Positions 9,716 to 15,380 of a stretch of 15,380 nt of DNA are shown one piece after another. The stretch lies in NCBI GenBank assembly GCA_027576995.1, contig JANBQC010000643.1, positions 1-15,380 of the forward strand, in the 5' to 3' direction. This DNA comes from Dimargaris cristalligena (taxonomy: Eukaryota > Kickxellomycota > Dimargaritomycetes > Dimargaritales > Dimargaritaceae). The position numbers and the translations under genes are program-made. Position 1 is the stretch's first letter, and each line of letters begins with the position of its first letter. The notes under the pieces are model-generated. The model did not search any database. It was given only the letters and a program-made list of their open reading frames with translations, and was not told the origin of the DNA.

Positions 9716-10789
9716 CCCTCAAGAAAGACCAGAAGGGTCTATGTGTAGAATACAGGTAGTCGAAAGGGCCCTGTTTATCCGGCCGAGTCCCATTTAACCC
9801 CGATTTACCCCCCAATCACACACGGAGGGAAGAGAATATCCCGGTTTGGAAGATTCAAAATTACCCAGACACCTACTTTACTTGGAACCAATTTTTTGTT
9901 TCCAAGTTCCTAATCCCAACTCCCTCTAGCCCTCCCTAGCCAATGCCATCCGATATGTGGAGCTATTTCTAGCCTCAAACTTACCTTCGTCCGGAATAAT
10001 TCTCAGGATCCTTTGCCACTGTTCGGGTTCGCGCAGGACCTCTTGCTGGTTGAGCACCAAGTCCGCGAAGTGCTGGCGCACGATACCGTACGACCGGATC
10101 AAATGGGGGTGCAATTGGGCCGGCAGATTGACTTTGCGTTCCTGGTTGGAGCCCCCGCGGATCACTTCGAGGTACCCGACAATGGCGCGCCGGCCGTCGT
10201 TGCCCAGCTGGCGAGCCTGTTCATCACTGACCCAACAATGGACGCCGCGCCGCCCACTGTACACCCACATGATATGGCGGAACCCGAAATCTTCGACCAA
10301 GGCGGCGTGAATGATATGCATCGCTACGGTCATGAACCGCCAGCACCGCCGGCAAATGTCGCCGCCCTGGCAACAGGTGCGAATCTCGTCGTAGTCGGTC
10401 ATATCGATATCGAGCACCAGATCTTTTTCGGTCGGTTGGAAGGCCCCCGGCAGAACCGATTTCTTGTCCCGCGGGCGCGTCGTGTACACGGCGCCAATAT
10501 CAATTTTGCTGGGGCAGAGTCGGAGGAATTCGCTTTTCATGGTGTCCCGGTCGCGGAAGGACTGGTACCGGATGTAGATGTCGTCGCCGATGGTGAAACT
10601 GAACTCGCGGTTCTGGAATACCTTGGTAGGTTCAGGGGCCCCGTAATTGAGCCAATCGTAGTAAGTTTGGAAGGGGAAAAGCTTGTCGTAGAAGGCGCGG
10701 AGAAGGACAGGAAAATCGGGACTGCCGACGTCAAAGACCGGCGGAGGGGCAGCCTCGTCGGTGGACATGGGATGGGCTACGGCGGACAT
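3669..10789 (-). CDS. PRI1: DNA primase small (catalytic) subunit, five exons
   Basis: Catalytic subunit of the DNA polymerase alpha-primase complex; it makes RNA primers in the nucleus. Exons (minus strand): 10789-9985, 8483-8380, 6563-6425, 4119-3925 and a tentative 3715-3669; all junctions keep phase and give about 429 aa (human PRIM1 is 420). Seen: YYDWLNYG near residue 43; catalytic DIDMTDYD (D127, D129); a zinc-type cluster C139, C140, C146, C149; nucleotide-binding SGRRGVHCW at 178-186; third acidic residue in YPRLD (D328, exon 3); [10 protein letters not shown] and H346; GRVCVPI then [11 protein letters not shown] in exon 4; SLRPYLKIF near the end. The start is the ATG at 10789, with A at -3; the same frame stays open upstream only from a GTG. 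Exons 1-4 are secure. Exon 5 is inferred from phase and a stop only. Three introns exceed 1.5 kb. Confidence 0.93.
3925..4119 (-). CDS. PRI1: PRI1 exon 4 (residues 350-414)
   Basis: 195-nt exon reading [20 protein letters not shown] at its start, the strongly conserved block near the C-terminus of eukaryotic primase small subunits, and [20 protein letters not shown] near its end. The family's usual acidic spacer between these blocks is short here. The donor is GAAG followed by GTAAGC. If the intron were kept, translation would run 24 codons to a stop at 3851-3853. Confidence 0.93.
4450..4600 (-). other. Hydrophobic open stretch inside PRI1 intron 3
   Basis: Minus-strand frame reading [20 protein letters not shown] and on through [17 protein letters not shown] to a TAA at 4450-4452. 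Codon choice is fairly G/C-ended and the segment resembles a transmembrane helix. No start, splice sites or family could be tied to it with confidence, so it may be chance, a nested exon, or a decayed gene piece. Confidence 0.15.
4734..4782 (+). repeat. TG / GAGT-rich microsatellite in PRI1 intron 3
   Basis: TGTGTGTGCG followed by GTGAGTGAGTGGGTGGGTGAG-type tetramers. It contains GTGAGT donor-like words, but on the strand opposite to PRI1. Confidence 0.9.
5475..5540 (+). repeat. CA-rich imperfect microsatellite in PRI1 intron 3
   Basis: Imperfect CA, CATA and CCCA repeats over about 65 nt; roughly complementary to the TG tract at 4734-4782. Confidence 0.85.
6425..6563 (-). CDS. PRI1: PRI1 exon 3 (residues 304-349)
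   Basis: 139-nt exon carrying the third catalytic aspartate. It reads [10 protein letters not shown], then [12 protein letters not shown], then [16 protein letters not shown], closely matching the conserved primase block that includes the conserved lysine and histidine of the active site. The acceptor is TAATAG and the donor ACAG followed by GTAGGTTAG. The final base joins the GT of exon 4 to make the glycine of the conserved KTGR. Confidence 0.93.
6564..8379 (-). other. PRI1 intron 2 (1816 nt)
   Basis: Starts GTAAGTCAGG and ends CATGTAATAG, with a GACTAACC branch-like motif about 37 nt before the acceptor. It holds a CA-rich tract at 7503-7532, a run of nine C at 7489-7497, a run of near-repeated CCGTA/CGTAT-type pentamers at 6636-6675 and a GC-richer patch at 7536-7850 with open frames on both strands. 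No product was recognised in it. Confidence 0.83.
7536..7850. other. GC-richer patch with open frames on both strands in PRI1 intron 2
   Basis: CpG-containing patch. The plus strand reads [20 protein letters not shown] and the minus strand reads [18 protein letters not shown], both with plausible codon use. Neither matches a family I know, and both have no clear splice partners. It may be a nested gene fragment or GC-rich intronic DNA. Confidence 0.12.
8380..8483 (-). CDS. PRI1: PRI1 exon 2 (residues 269-303)
   Basis: Short 104-nt exon found by matching the primase family between the IIPDE end of exon 1 and the YPRLD region. It reads [10 protein letters not shown] through [12 protein letters not shown] to KTTTQ; the tryptophan-centred helix lines up with the SLQRWEHLKK stretch of the human protein. 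The acceptor is GGTAG with the exon starting AGGTG; the donor is CCCAG followed by GTAAGTCA. Phases agree on both sides. Confidence 0.88.
9081..9128. other. Compact GC-rich element with interleaved complementary arms
   Basis: Within 48 nt, GGGGCCT (9082-9088) can pair with AGGCCCC (9114-9120), and GCCGAAA (9103-9109) with TTTCGGC (9121-9127). The arms are interleaved, as in an H-type pseudoknot, and the two 3' arms abut. Simpler local hairpins, CGGGG with CCCCG (9081-9100) and GCCG-AAA-CGGC (9103-9113), compete with it. It lies in PRI1 intron 1. No known RNA family was recognised. Confidence 0.5.
9685..9709 (+). repeat. (AT)12 microsatellite in PRI1 intron 1
   Basis: Pure alternating AT run of 25 nt, preceded by AAAATA repeats at 9650-9670. 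Confidence 0.95.
9985..10789 (-). CDS. PRI1: PRI1 exon 1 (residues 1-268, catalytic core)
   Basis: Largest PRI1 exon, 805 nt. It holds the N-terminal helix region, the DIDMTDYD metal-binding pair, the cysteine cluster and the SGRRGVHCW loop, and ends in RIIPDE. The donor is GAAG followed by GTAAGTTT, leaving one base of the next codon. The first ten or so residues and the proline patch near 15-17 look like a variable N-terminal extension. Strong G/C at third codon positions also leaves a long open frame on the opposite strand, which is a shadow. Confidence 0.95.
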
Positions 10790-11598
10790 GGTTAGTGCGA
10801 GTGGGTGGGGTGGGAATGGGGCGACTTGGATAAACGTCGGTGTAGTCACTGAAACCAGAAGTCCAATCGGAATGGCTCGAACAGGACGAAGGGATAGAGT
10901 GTGATTGGGAATAGGAATGTGAAGGGCGAAATGGTCAATTTCTAAATGGGCTTTTGTTTAGTTTGGCTTTATGAGCAGGGTAAACAAACCTGAGTTTGGG
11001 AATATACCCCCGAAGCTGTTCATTGGTTAGTGGAAGAACCCGCCTAGATAATTTTCCCATCATAAATTTCCCAGACCCAACCAAGGTAAATTACCCTAAA
11101 CTGTAGCCCCAGCTGAGCCGAGCGGAAGTGGGGCAGTTGTTGAGACACTGCTTAACTAAATAAGCGGCCTATTAAAAAGGGCAACGAAGCCAGAAAAGCG
11201 AGCGACTAAGTTGACCTGGCCCACTAATTCACCCGATTACTCGGGAATTAAATTGGAAATACCCTGGTGGTAATATATCCAACAGCGAGCAGCAAACTGA
11301 CCCCGAAGCCCTAAGCGAATGCAGGTGAATCTTCCTTCTGGATAATCGCTTTAAATGGCATGTATTGGAGTTCTGGGTAAAGGGAATACACTAGAGTTGA
11401 AAAAAAACCCGGGCAAATAGTAAAAGCATGGATAATACTTGAGAAGGTCCCACCTGTATTCTTGGTATGTCATATTGGCCACCCCTTTATATACCTAATA
11501 TTTTAGTTGGCTCCCTATTCCCTTGATCTCTACATCCCGAGAACCTCTTTCGATTCAAACACTCTATTTTTTCCTGTCATTCCAACCCCGTCCCCAAC
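10790..11598. promoter_or_regulatory. Divergent PRI1 / AK6 promoter spacer
   Basis: 809 nt between the two divergent start codons with no supported gene. It should hold both promoters and both 5' leaders. A CCAAT-type site (ACCAAT on the minus strand, near 11021-11028) lies about 235 nt upstream of the PRI1 ATG. The AK6 side has a TATA-like site and a pyrimidine-rich leader of about 50 nt just before its ATG. I saw no ACGCGT cell-cycle box. Confidence 0.7.
11487..11494 (+). promoter_or_regulatory. TATA-like element of AK6
   Basis: TTTATATA about 105 nt upstream of the AK6 ATG. Spacing and strand fit a core promoter, but the motif is short and the site is inferred. Confidence 0.4.
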
Positions 11599-12601
11599 AT
11601 GGCCCAGCCGCGACTTCCCAACATTTTGATTACCGGCACCCCGGGTACGGGCAAAACAACCCTGAGTGAACTGGCAAGCCTCAAGACCGGCATGGAGCAC
11701 ATTAACGTCACCGACCTGGTCAAAGCCCGGGGCTTTCATTCGGGCCTTGACACCGAGTTTGACACTTTAATCTTGGACGAGGACCTTGTAAGTCAAAGCC
11801 TTGCGCACGCCCCTGTGGAGTGTCCACCGTTACCATTCTTGAATATACCCGAATAGGTCGGCGCTGTACCGTACTATTTTTAAGAACACTCCTGTAGAGG
11901 TTGGAGAACAGGTCGTCTTTAAAACCGAGCTTCGCGCTTCCCAGTTAGTGGGCGCGACCCTACAGTGCACTTTGCTCCGAATTTGCTATAATAGTGTACT
12001 GCTATTCCTAATCGACTAACCAACCATTCCTTATATTCACCACTGTCTTGCGCTGCACCTGTTCCCAATCCTTGCCGCTTGCCTAGCTCCTAGACGAGAT
12101 GGAAATCATGGTTCAGCCCGGTGGCAAGATTGTCGACTTCCATACCTGCGGTATTTTTCCCGAAAGATGGTTTGATCTAGTCATCGTGCTGACTACCGAC
12201 AATACCACTCTTTACGACCGGCTGGCCGCTCGGTAAGTTTATATTAGAATTTTATACTGAATAATCAAATCCATAAATTTCTTTTCCAGCGGGGCGTACT
12301 ATTGGTAGTATTGGCCAGTTATTTATCGGTTAAGTTGGAACTCATCTTTGAACCTAGTATACCTACTGGCCCCAACCCTATCCCTTGAATTTGCGTTTAC
12401 TATATCTACAGCGACTATTCTGCCAAGAAGATTCAGGAGAACGTCGACTGCGAAATTATGCAAGTAGTCCTTGATGAGGCCCGTGAGTCCTACAAAAATG
12501 ACATCTTGGTCAACCTTGACAGCAGCACCCCCGACCAGATGGAGCAAAACGTTCTCCGGATAGCCCAGTGGCTGGAAAGCTACATGGCCGGTCGGCAATA
12601 A
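11599..12601 (+). CDS. AK6/FAP7: Adenylate kinase isoenzyme 6 (Fap7 family), three exons
   Basis: Nuclear adenylate kinase/ATPase of the AK6/Fap7 family, which works in the last steps of 40S ribosome maturation. Exons: 11599-11787, 12087-12232, 12412-12601; phases agree and give 174 aa (human AK6 is 172). Seen: N-terminal PNILITGTPGTGKTTLSELA with the P-loop at 13-20; INVTDL at 35-40; LDED closing exon 1; PGGKIVDFHTCGIFPERWFD in exon 2, matching the family's H-x-C and FPERWF signature; LYDRLAAR, then KKIQENVDCEIMQVVLDEA in exon 3; a C-terminal amphipathic helix ending MAGRQ. The start is the only ATG before the P-loop, with AAC before it. Aspartate stands where the family usually has glycine in RGY (here RDY). 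A decoy acceptor lies in intron 2. Confidence 0.95.
11788..12086 (+). other. AK6 intron 1 (299 nt)
   Basis: Starts GTAAGTCA and ends GCCTAG, phase 0, with a GACTAACC branch-like motif about 65 nt before the acceptor and a pyrimidine-rich stretch between. Reading through it gives a stop after 22 codons. Confidence 0.88.
12233..12411 (+). other. AK6 intron 2 (179 nt) with internal decoy acceptor
   Basis: Starts GTAAGTTTAT and ends ATCTACAG, phase 2. Skipping all 179 nt gives exact length agreement with the family across this junction. A stronger-looking acceptor, TTCTTTTCCAG at 12279-12289, would define a 57-nt intron but meets a TAG six codons later. Confidence 0.85.
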
Positions 12602-12700
12602 CTGCCGTGCAAAATAACCGACTCGCAGATGCATATATTATGGGGACAATCCCTAAATGCAGTAACAGCAGGAAACGTACAATAGGAGGGCCACCGAAGT

Positions 12701-13056
12701 ATGTCTAAACTGCTTGACAGTCAACGTAAGTCCGCCTTGGTTGATTGGACCTACATTTTACAGTGAATGATATTGGATCCCATCCCCCCCATCAACCCCG
12801 ATTTACGAAATGAATAAACCCATTTCATCCACCATCGTATTAATTGAATTACAACAACCAGTATAATTTTGGAGTGGATTTAGTATGCCTGTGGTTACTC
12901 CATACCCACCCTTTACACTTGCTCAATGCAGCGGTGTGTTCGGAATTGGGGGAGGTTCGTCGACTTTGGGAGAATTTAAATGAGACATGTTGCCGGGAAC
13001 CAGTTAACCCATTTATTATGGCGACTGCTATTCCTGATGAAGCTCCGCCTTTATGA
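12701..13056 (+). CDS. Possible two-exon microprotein gene
   Basis: Starting 99 nt after the AK6 stop, an ATG with A at -3 reads MSKLLDSQ and then meets a strong donor GTAAGT at 12726. Joining to the acceptor CTCAATGCAG at 12931, which follows a pyrimidine-rich stretch, keeps phase and reads VCSELGEVRRLWENLNE, then NPFIMATAIPDEAPPL and a TGA: 49 residues in all. A nearer acceptor TTTTACAG at 12763 would give a 38-nt intron and a 24-residue product. The longer form looks like an acidic helix, a CC pair and a proline-rich tail. I recognise no family. Codon use is less G/C-biased than in PRI1 or AK6. It could be AK6 3' sequence that looks coding by chance. Confidence 0.25.
12813..12818 (+). terminator. 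Candidate poly(A) signal of AK6
   Basis: AATAAA about 212 nt after the AK6 stop. It would lie inside the intron of the possible microprotein gene at 12701-13056, so the two readings compete unless the genes overlap. Confidence 0.3.
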
Positions 13057-13440
13057 AACTGTGCTTGTCGATTGGCCCACTTTCGCTTATATTCAATAAT
13101 ACACATGGACAGAACTCTTACATGCAGAGCGTTGTGGCAACAGGTAGAACAGCCAGTGATATAATGTAGTCAGACCTATTTTGTTACCACTGCTCCCCCC
13201 GCCTACATGTTAGTGAATCTAGGTATACTTAAAAAGTTGGTATGGGCCCTTGTTAATAGGCCGCAGTTCCCAGTTGTTATATTCCCTCATACCATACCTT
13301 GCTTCCCAGCCGCTATAGTTTCTACTGCTTTTTTTTTAAAAAAAAACGTCTACTCACCTTTAACTAGTATTATTGTAATTTCCGTTCAGTACTGCCCTTA
13401 TTCCGACCTAGACCTTGTTGTGGTCGCACCTAATACCACA
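13057..13440. other. Stretch with no recognised gene
   Basis: AT-leaning sequence between the possible microprotein and the CpG-poor block. It has a 79-codon open frame at 13207-13446 with no recognisable domain and a perfect T9A9 tract at 13329-13346, a stiff self-complementary motif. Confidence 0.5.
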
Positions 13441-13802
13441 AGGTAATATAGCCTGATAACCTTATTAGGGCTGGCTGGAGCAGTCTCAATCCAATGGAAG
13501 AAACTAACTAACTAAGGAAAACACGCACTCGGCGGGGACAATTCTTATCTGATCTTCAGACAGGGATAACTAGGGCAACCGGGGATCACACAGGGATCCT
13601 TCTAATGTACGGCAGATAAGGTACAATGAATGGGCTTGGGCCAAATTGACGACAGGGATAGAGCAAGACTGGTAGATTGAAATAACTAACTGGTAAACTA
13701 TACTTAGTGTAAAAACTGCCTGTTTATTAGGATAATACCCAATGGGTATTTATATGAAATGTAATAAAGAAGTCCACTAATGTTGGCGGCTCTGAGGGTA
13801 CT

Positions 13803-13827
13803 AAGTCTGGGGATATGCCCCAGACTT
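13803..13827 (+). repeat. Perfect 10-bp inverted repeat (hairpin)
   Basis: AAGTCTGGGG and CCCCAGACTT around the 5-nt loop ATATG. The word TCTGG(GG)A recurs elsewhere in the block. Confidence 0.95.
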
Positions 13828-13872
13828 CTATAACTAAAAGATCCTCGAGTTATGAATAAGAACTATAAATAC

Positions 13873-13893
13873 TGAATATTGAATATTGAATAC
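13873..13893 (+). repeat. Tandem repeat TGAATAT x3
   Basis: Two exact 7-bp copies and a third with one change (TGAATAC), between two of the hairpins. Confidence 0.9.
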
Positions 13894-13932
13894 TGGAAAA
13901 ACGGCCTAGCCATCAAAGGGCTTGTAACTAGG

Positions 13933-13979
13933 TGGAAAAGATGAAGACTGGCATTCAGTGATGTTCTTCATCTTTTCCA
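13933..13979 (+). repeat. Perfect 15-bp inverted repeat (hairpin)
   Basis: TGGAAAAGATGAAGA (13933-13947) is exactly complementary to TCTTCATCTTTTCCA (13965-13979) with a 17-nt loop. It is the strongest hairpin in the block and far beyond chance at this spacing. Confidence 0.95.
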
Positions 13980-14778
13980 AACTAAAAATAGTTTGGCCGG
14001 GATATACTATTAGAGATTAAGTAGGCCCAGCCACAACAACCTTAAGAAGTAGATGGTATAATTAAACTCTAATTATTTCATTGGAAATGGCTTAGACATT
14101 GATAATCCCCAAATACACATCAGTCCAAAGCATCACCAAAAGGCCCCAGCAGACCACTATACCACCTATTCACTTTGGTACACCACCATTAAAAATCACA
14201 TTGGGGAGTCTGGGCTAATTAAATGCAGCTTTGCTTTTGTCTAGCAGAAAATTCTACCTCCCTGACCTACTTTGTACTGTCTTGTGTACACCCGCACTGT
14301 AACTATATTACTTGGACTACAAGAACACTGAATAGGGTTCATTAGTTAGAAGTTTTTGATTCTTTAAACTAACTAAACTTATATATTTTATCCATAATGG
14401 TGTAAAAATATCCATCACAGTGATGTTACCTGGGTTAACCACTCTTAGTCCATTAAGAATCCTGGGGATAGGCTTCTAACAGTAGGTGGGGCTTAGACTT
14501 GGCCAAGCAGGCTACTAGCATTAGGATGGGGGTGTAGTACTAACTAATAAAGGATAAGTGTAGGTATATGCAAGGGATGTGCAGTGGGCATACTTACTTA
14601 ATTAGTACATGGGGGTAAGTATATATAGAGTTTATTGAGGTAAATGGGGGGTATGAATAAGCTAAGGAATTGAACTGGTCCCAGTGGGGCCCAGTTATAT
14701 ATATATGGGGACAGCTCCAGCAGGAGGTCCCAAGGGGAATGCTACTAAGACTAAGGTATAGGTAGATAAAGAATCTGA

Positions 14779-14798
14779 CCAGATAGCTTTATATCTGG
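14779..14798 (+). repeat. Perfect 7-bp inverted repeat (hairpin)
   Basis: CCAGATA and TATCTGG around a 6-nt loop. One of several short hairpins in the CpG-poor block. Confidence 0.85.
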
Positions 14799-14900
14799 AA
14801 GACTCTCATGGGAACTAGAAGAGCCATTTGGACCAGCTGGTTGGGTATTTGGTGTGAAGCATTGGGGTCAGAAGGAGAATGGTTATATAATAGATAATGG

Positions 14901-14928
14901 TCCCATAGTACTGGGGGCGACTATGGGA
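14901..14928 (+). repeat. Perfect 9-bp inverted repeat (hairpin)
   Basis: TCCCATAGT and ACTATGGGA with a 10-nt G-rich loop that holds the only CpG of the last kilobase. Confidence 0.9.
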
Positions 14929-15380
14929 GGGTTAATATAGTACTATAAGGCCTAATAAGGATAAATAATCATTAAGTCTGGATTAAGTCAGATTAGGAGG
15001 GCCAATAATCATATTTCCAATACTAAATTATATGCCATATGGGAGGGAGAAACTTGACCCTACTGTAAAAGACATGATCTATCTATAAAATCAAAGAGTA
15101 GGTCTTGTGCTCTAAAGTGCCCCACATCACCTTCTGCCCACCTATACATATTGCCATCAGAATCCAGCCATCAGTTGCCAGGCTTAGGGATATGCATGGG
15201 TATTGCCACCACTGGTTTAGGGCATGCTGGTAATGATGGGGGCATCTCCTGGTTGACCAAGAAAGGAATGCTGACCCTGGAAGGAACAAAATAGGGGGTA
15301 GGCATTGTAAAGAACTGAAATCAAATCCTTGAAAACTGAACTTTATTTGAAAAGATAGATAATAAAAGGGAAAGGTGATG

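Larger units (their letters stand above)
8484..9984 (-). other. PRI1 intron 1 (1501 nt)
   Basis: Intron between the exon ending IIPDE and the exon starting [10 protein letters not shown]. It begins GTAAGTTTG and ends GATGGTAG. An ACTAACC branch-site-like motif lies about 50 nt before the acceptor, which is far for a fungus. Inside are an (AT)12 tract at 9685-9709 and a compact GC-rich structured element at 9081-9128. No convincing coding sequence was seen; the 201-codon open frame at 9210-9815 crosses the AT repeat and looks like chance. Confidence 0.85.
13441..15380. mobile_element. CpG-depleted, hairpin-rich block, probably a decayed repeat
   Basis: Composition changes sharply. By my reading, CpG falls from about 27 in the 840 nt before it to 3 in 13981-15380. 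Poly-C/G runs largely vanish and TAA/TAG words become common in every frame. Several perfect hairpins occur (17 nt at 13736-13752, then 13803-13827, 13933-13979, 14779-14798, 14901-14928). Broken open stretches exist, for example IIIFPILNYMPYGREKLDP near 15011-15067 on the plus strand, but no transposase or reverse transcriptase motif was recognised and no terminal repeats were found; the right end is cut by the window. Calling it a mobile-element relic is an inference from CpG loss. Confidence 0.35.

Noticed and set aside
9210..9815. 201-codon minus-strand open frame in PRI1 intron 1
   Set aside because: It runs through the AT repeat and low-complexity stretches (YIYIYIYM), shows no domain, and sits within a well-bounded intron.
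10013..10795. 260-codon open frame on the plus strand
   Set aside because: It lies opposite PRI1 exon 1, which has clear primase motifs. The open frame comes from the strong G/C third-position bias of the real gene.
10790..10849. Twenty more N-terminal residues for PRI1
   Set aside because: The upstream frame begins at a GTG, not an ATG. The ATG at 10789 has a good context and gives a normal family length.
9785..12803. Shared 13-nt word AACCCCGATTTAC at about 9798 and 12795
   Set aside because: A match of this length is expected about once by chance in a window this size.
15083..15289. Open frames on both strands near the right end
   Set aside because: About 70 codons each, no domain; in a CpG-poor block with stops in all frames nearby. 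Kept only as part of the decayed-block description.

Overview
The window is nuclear eukaryotic DNA, most likely from a fungus. The reasons are GT-AG introns with CTAAC branch-site motifs, long non-coding stretches full of simple repeats and poly-C/poly-G runs, and two intron-split housekeeping genes. No bacterial operon structure, rRNA, tRNA or CRISPR array was seen. I cannot place the organism more finely from sequence alone.

Two genes are firmly identified. On the minus strand, 10789 down to 3669, is the catalytic (small) subunit of DNA primase, PRI1. I rebuilt it from five exons that keep phase throughout and give about 429 residues. Exons 1-4 each carry recognisable family sequence; the tiny last exon is a guess. 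Introns 1-3 are 1501, 1816 and 2305 nt, so a 1.3 kb coding sequence is spread over 7.1 kb. On the plus strand, 11599-12601, is adenylate kinase isoenzyme 6 (AK6, yeast Fap7), in three exons with introns of 299 and 179 nt, giving 174 residues. The two genes are divergent and share an 809 bp spacer (10790-11598).

Layout. 1-3668: non-coding or unrecognised, with simple repeats, poly-C/G runs and two weak coding-like patches. 3669-10789: PRI1, whose large introns hold TG/CA, AT and poly-C tracts, a GC-rich patch with overlapping open frames (7536-7850), a hydrophobic open stretch (4450-4600) and a compact GC-rich element with pseudoknot-compatible pairing (9081-9128). 10790-11598: two-way promoter. 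11599-12601: AK6. 12701-13056: a possible two-exon microprotein gene. 13057-13440: nothing recognised. About 13441-15380: a block of different composition, nearly free of CpG (3 in the last 1400 nt) and rich in perfect hairpins, probably a decayed and formerly methylated repeat.

PRI1 makes the RNA primers for chromosomal DNA replication. AK6/Fap7 is a nuclear adenylate kinase/ATPase needed in 40S ribosome maturation. Both are growth-linked, so shared control from the divergent spacer is possible but is not shown by the sequence.
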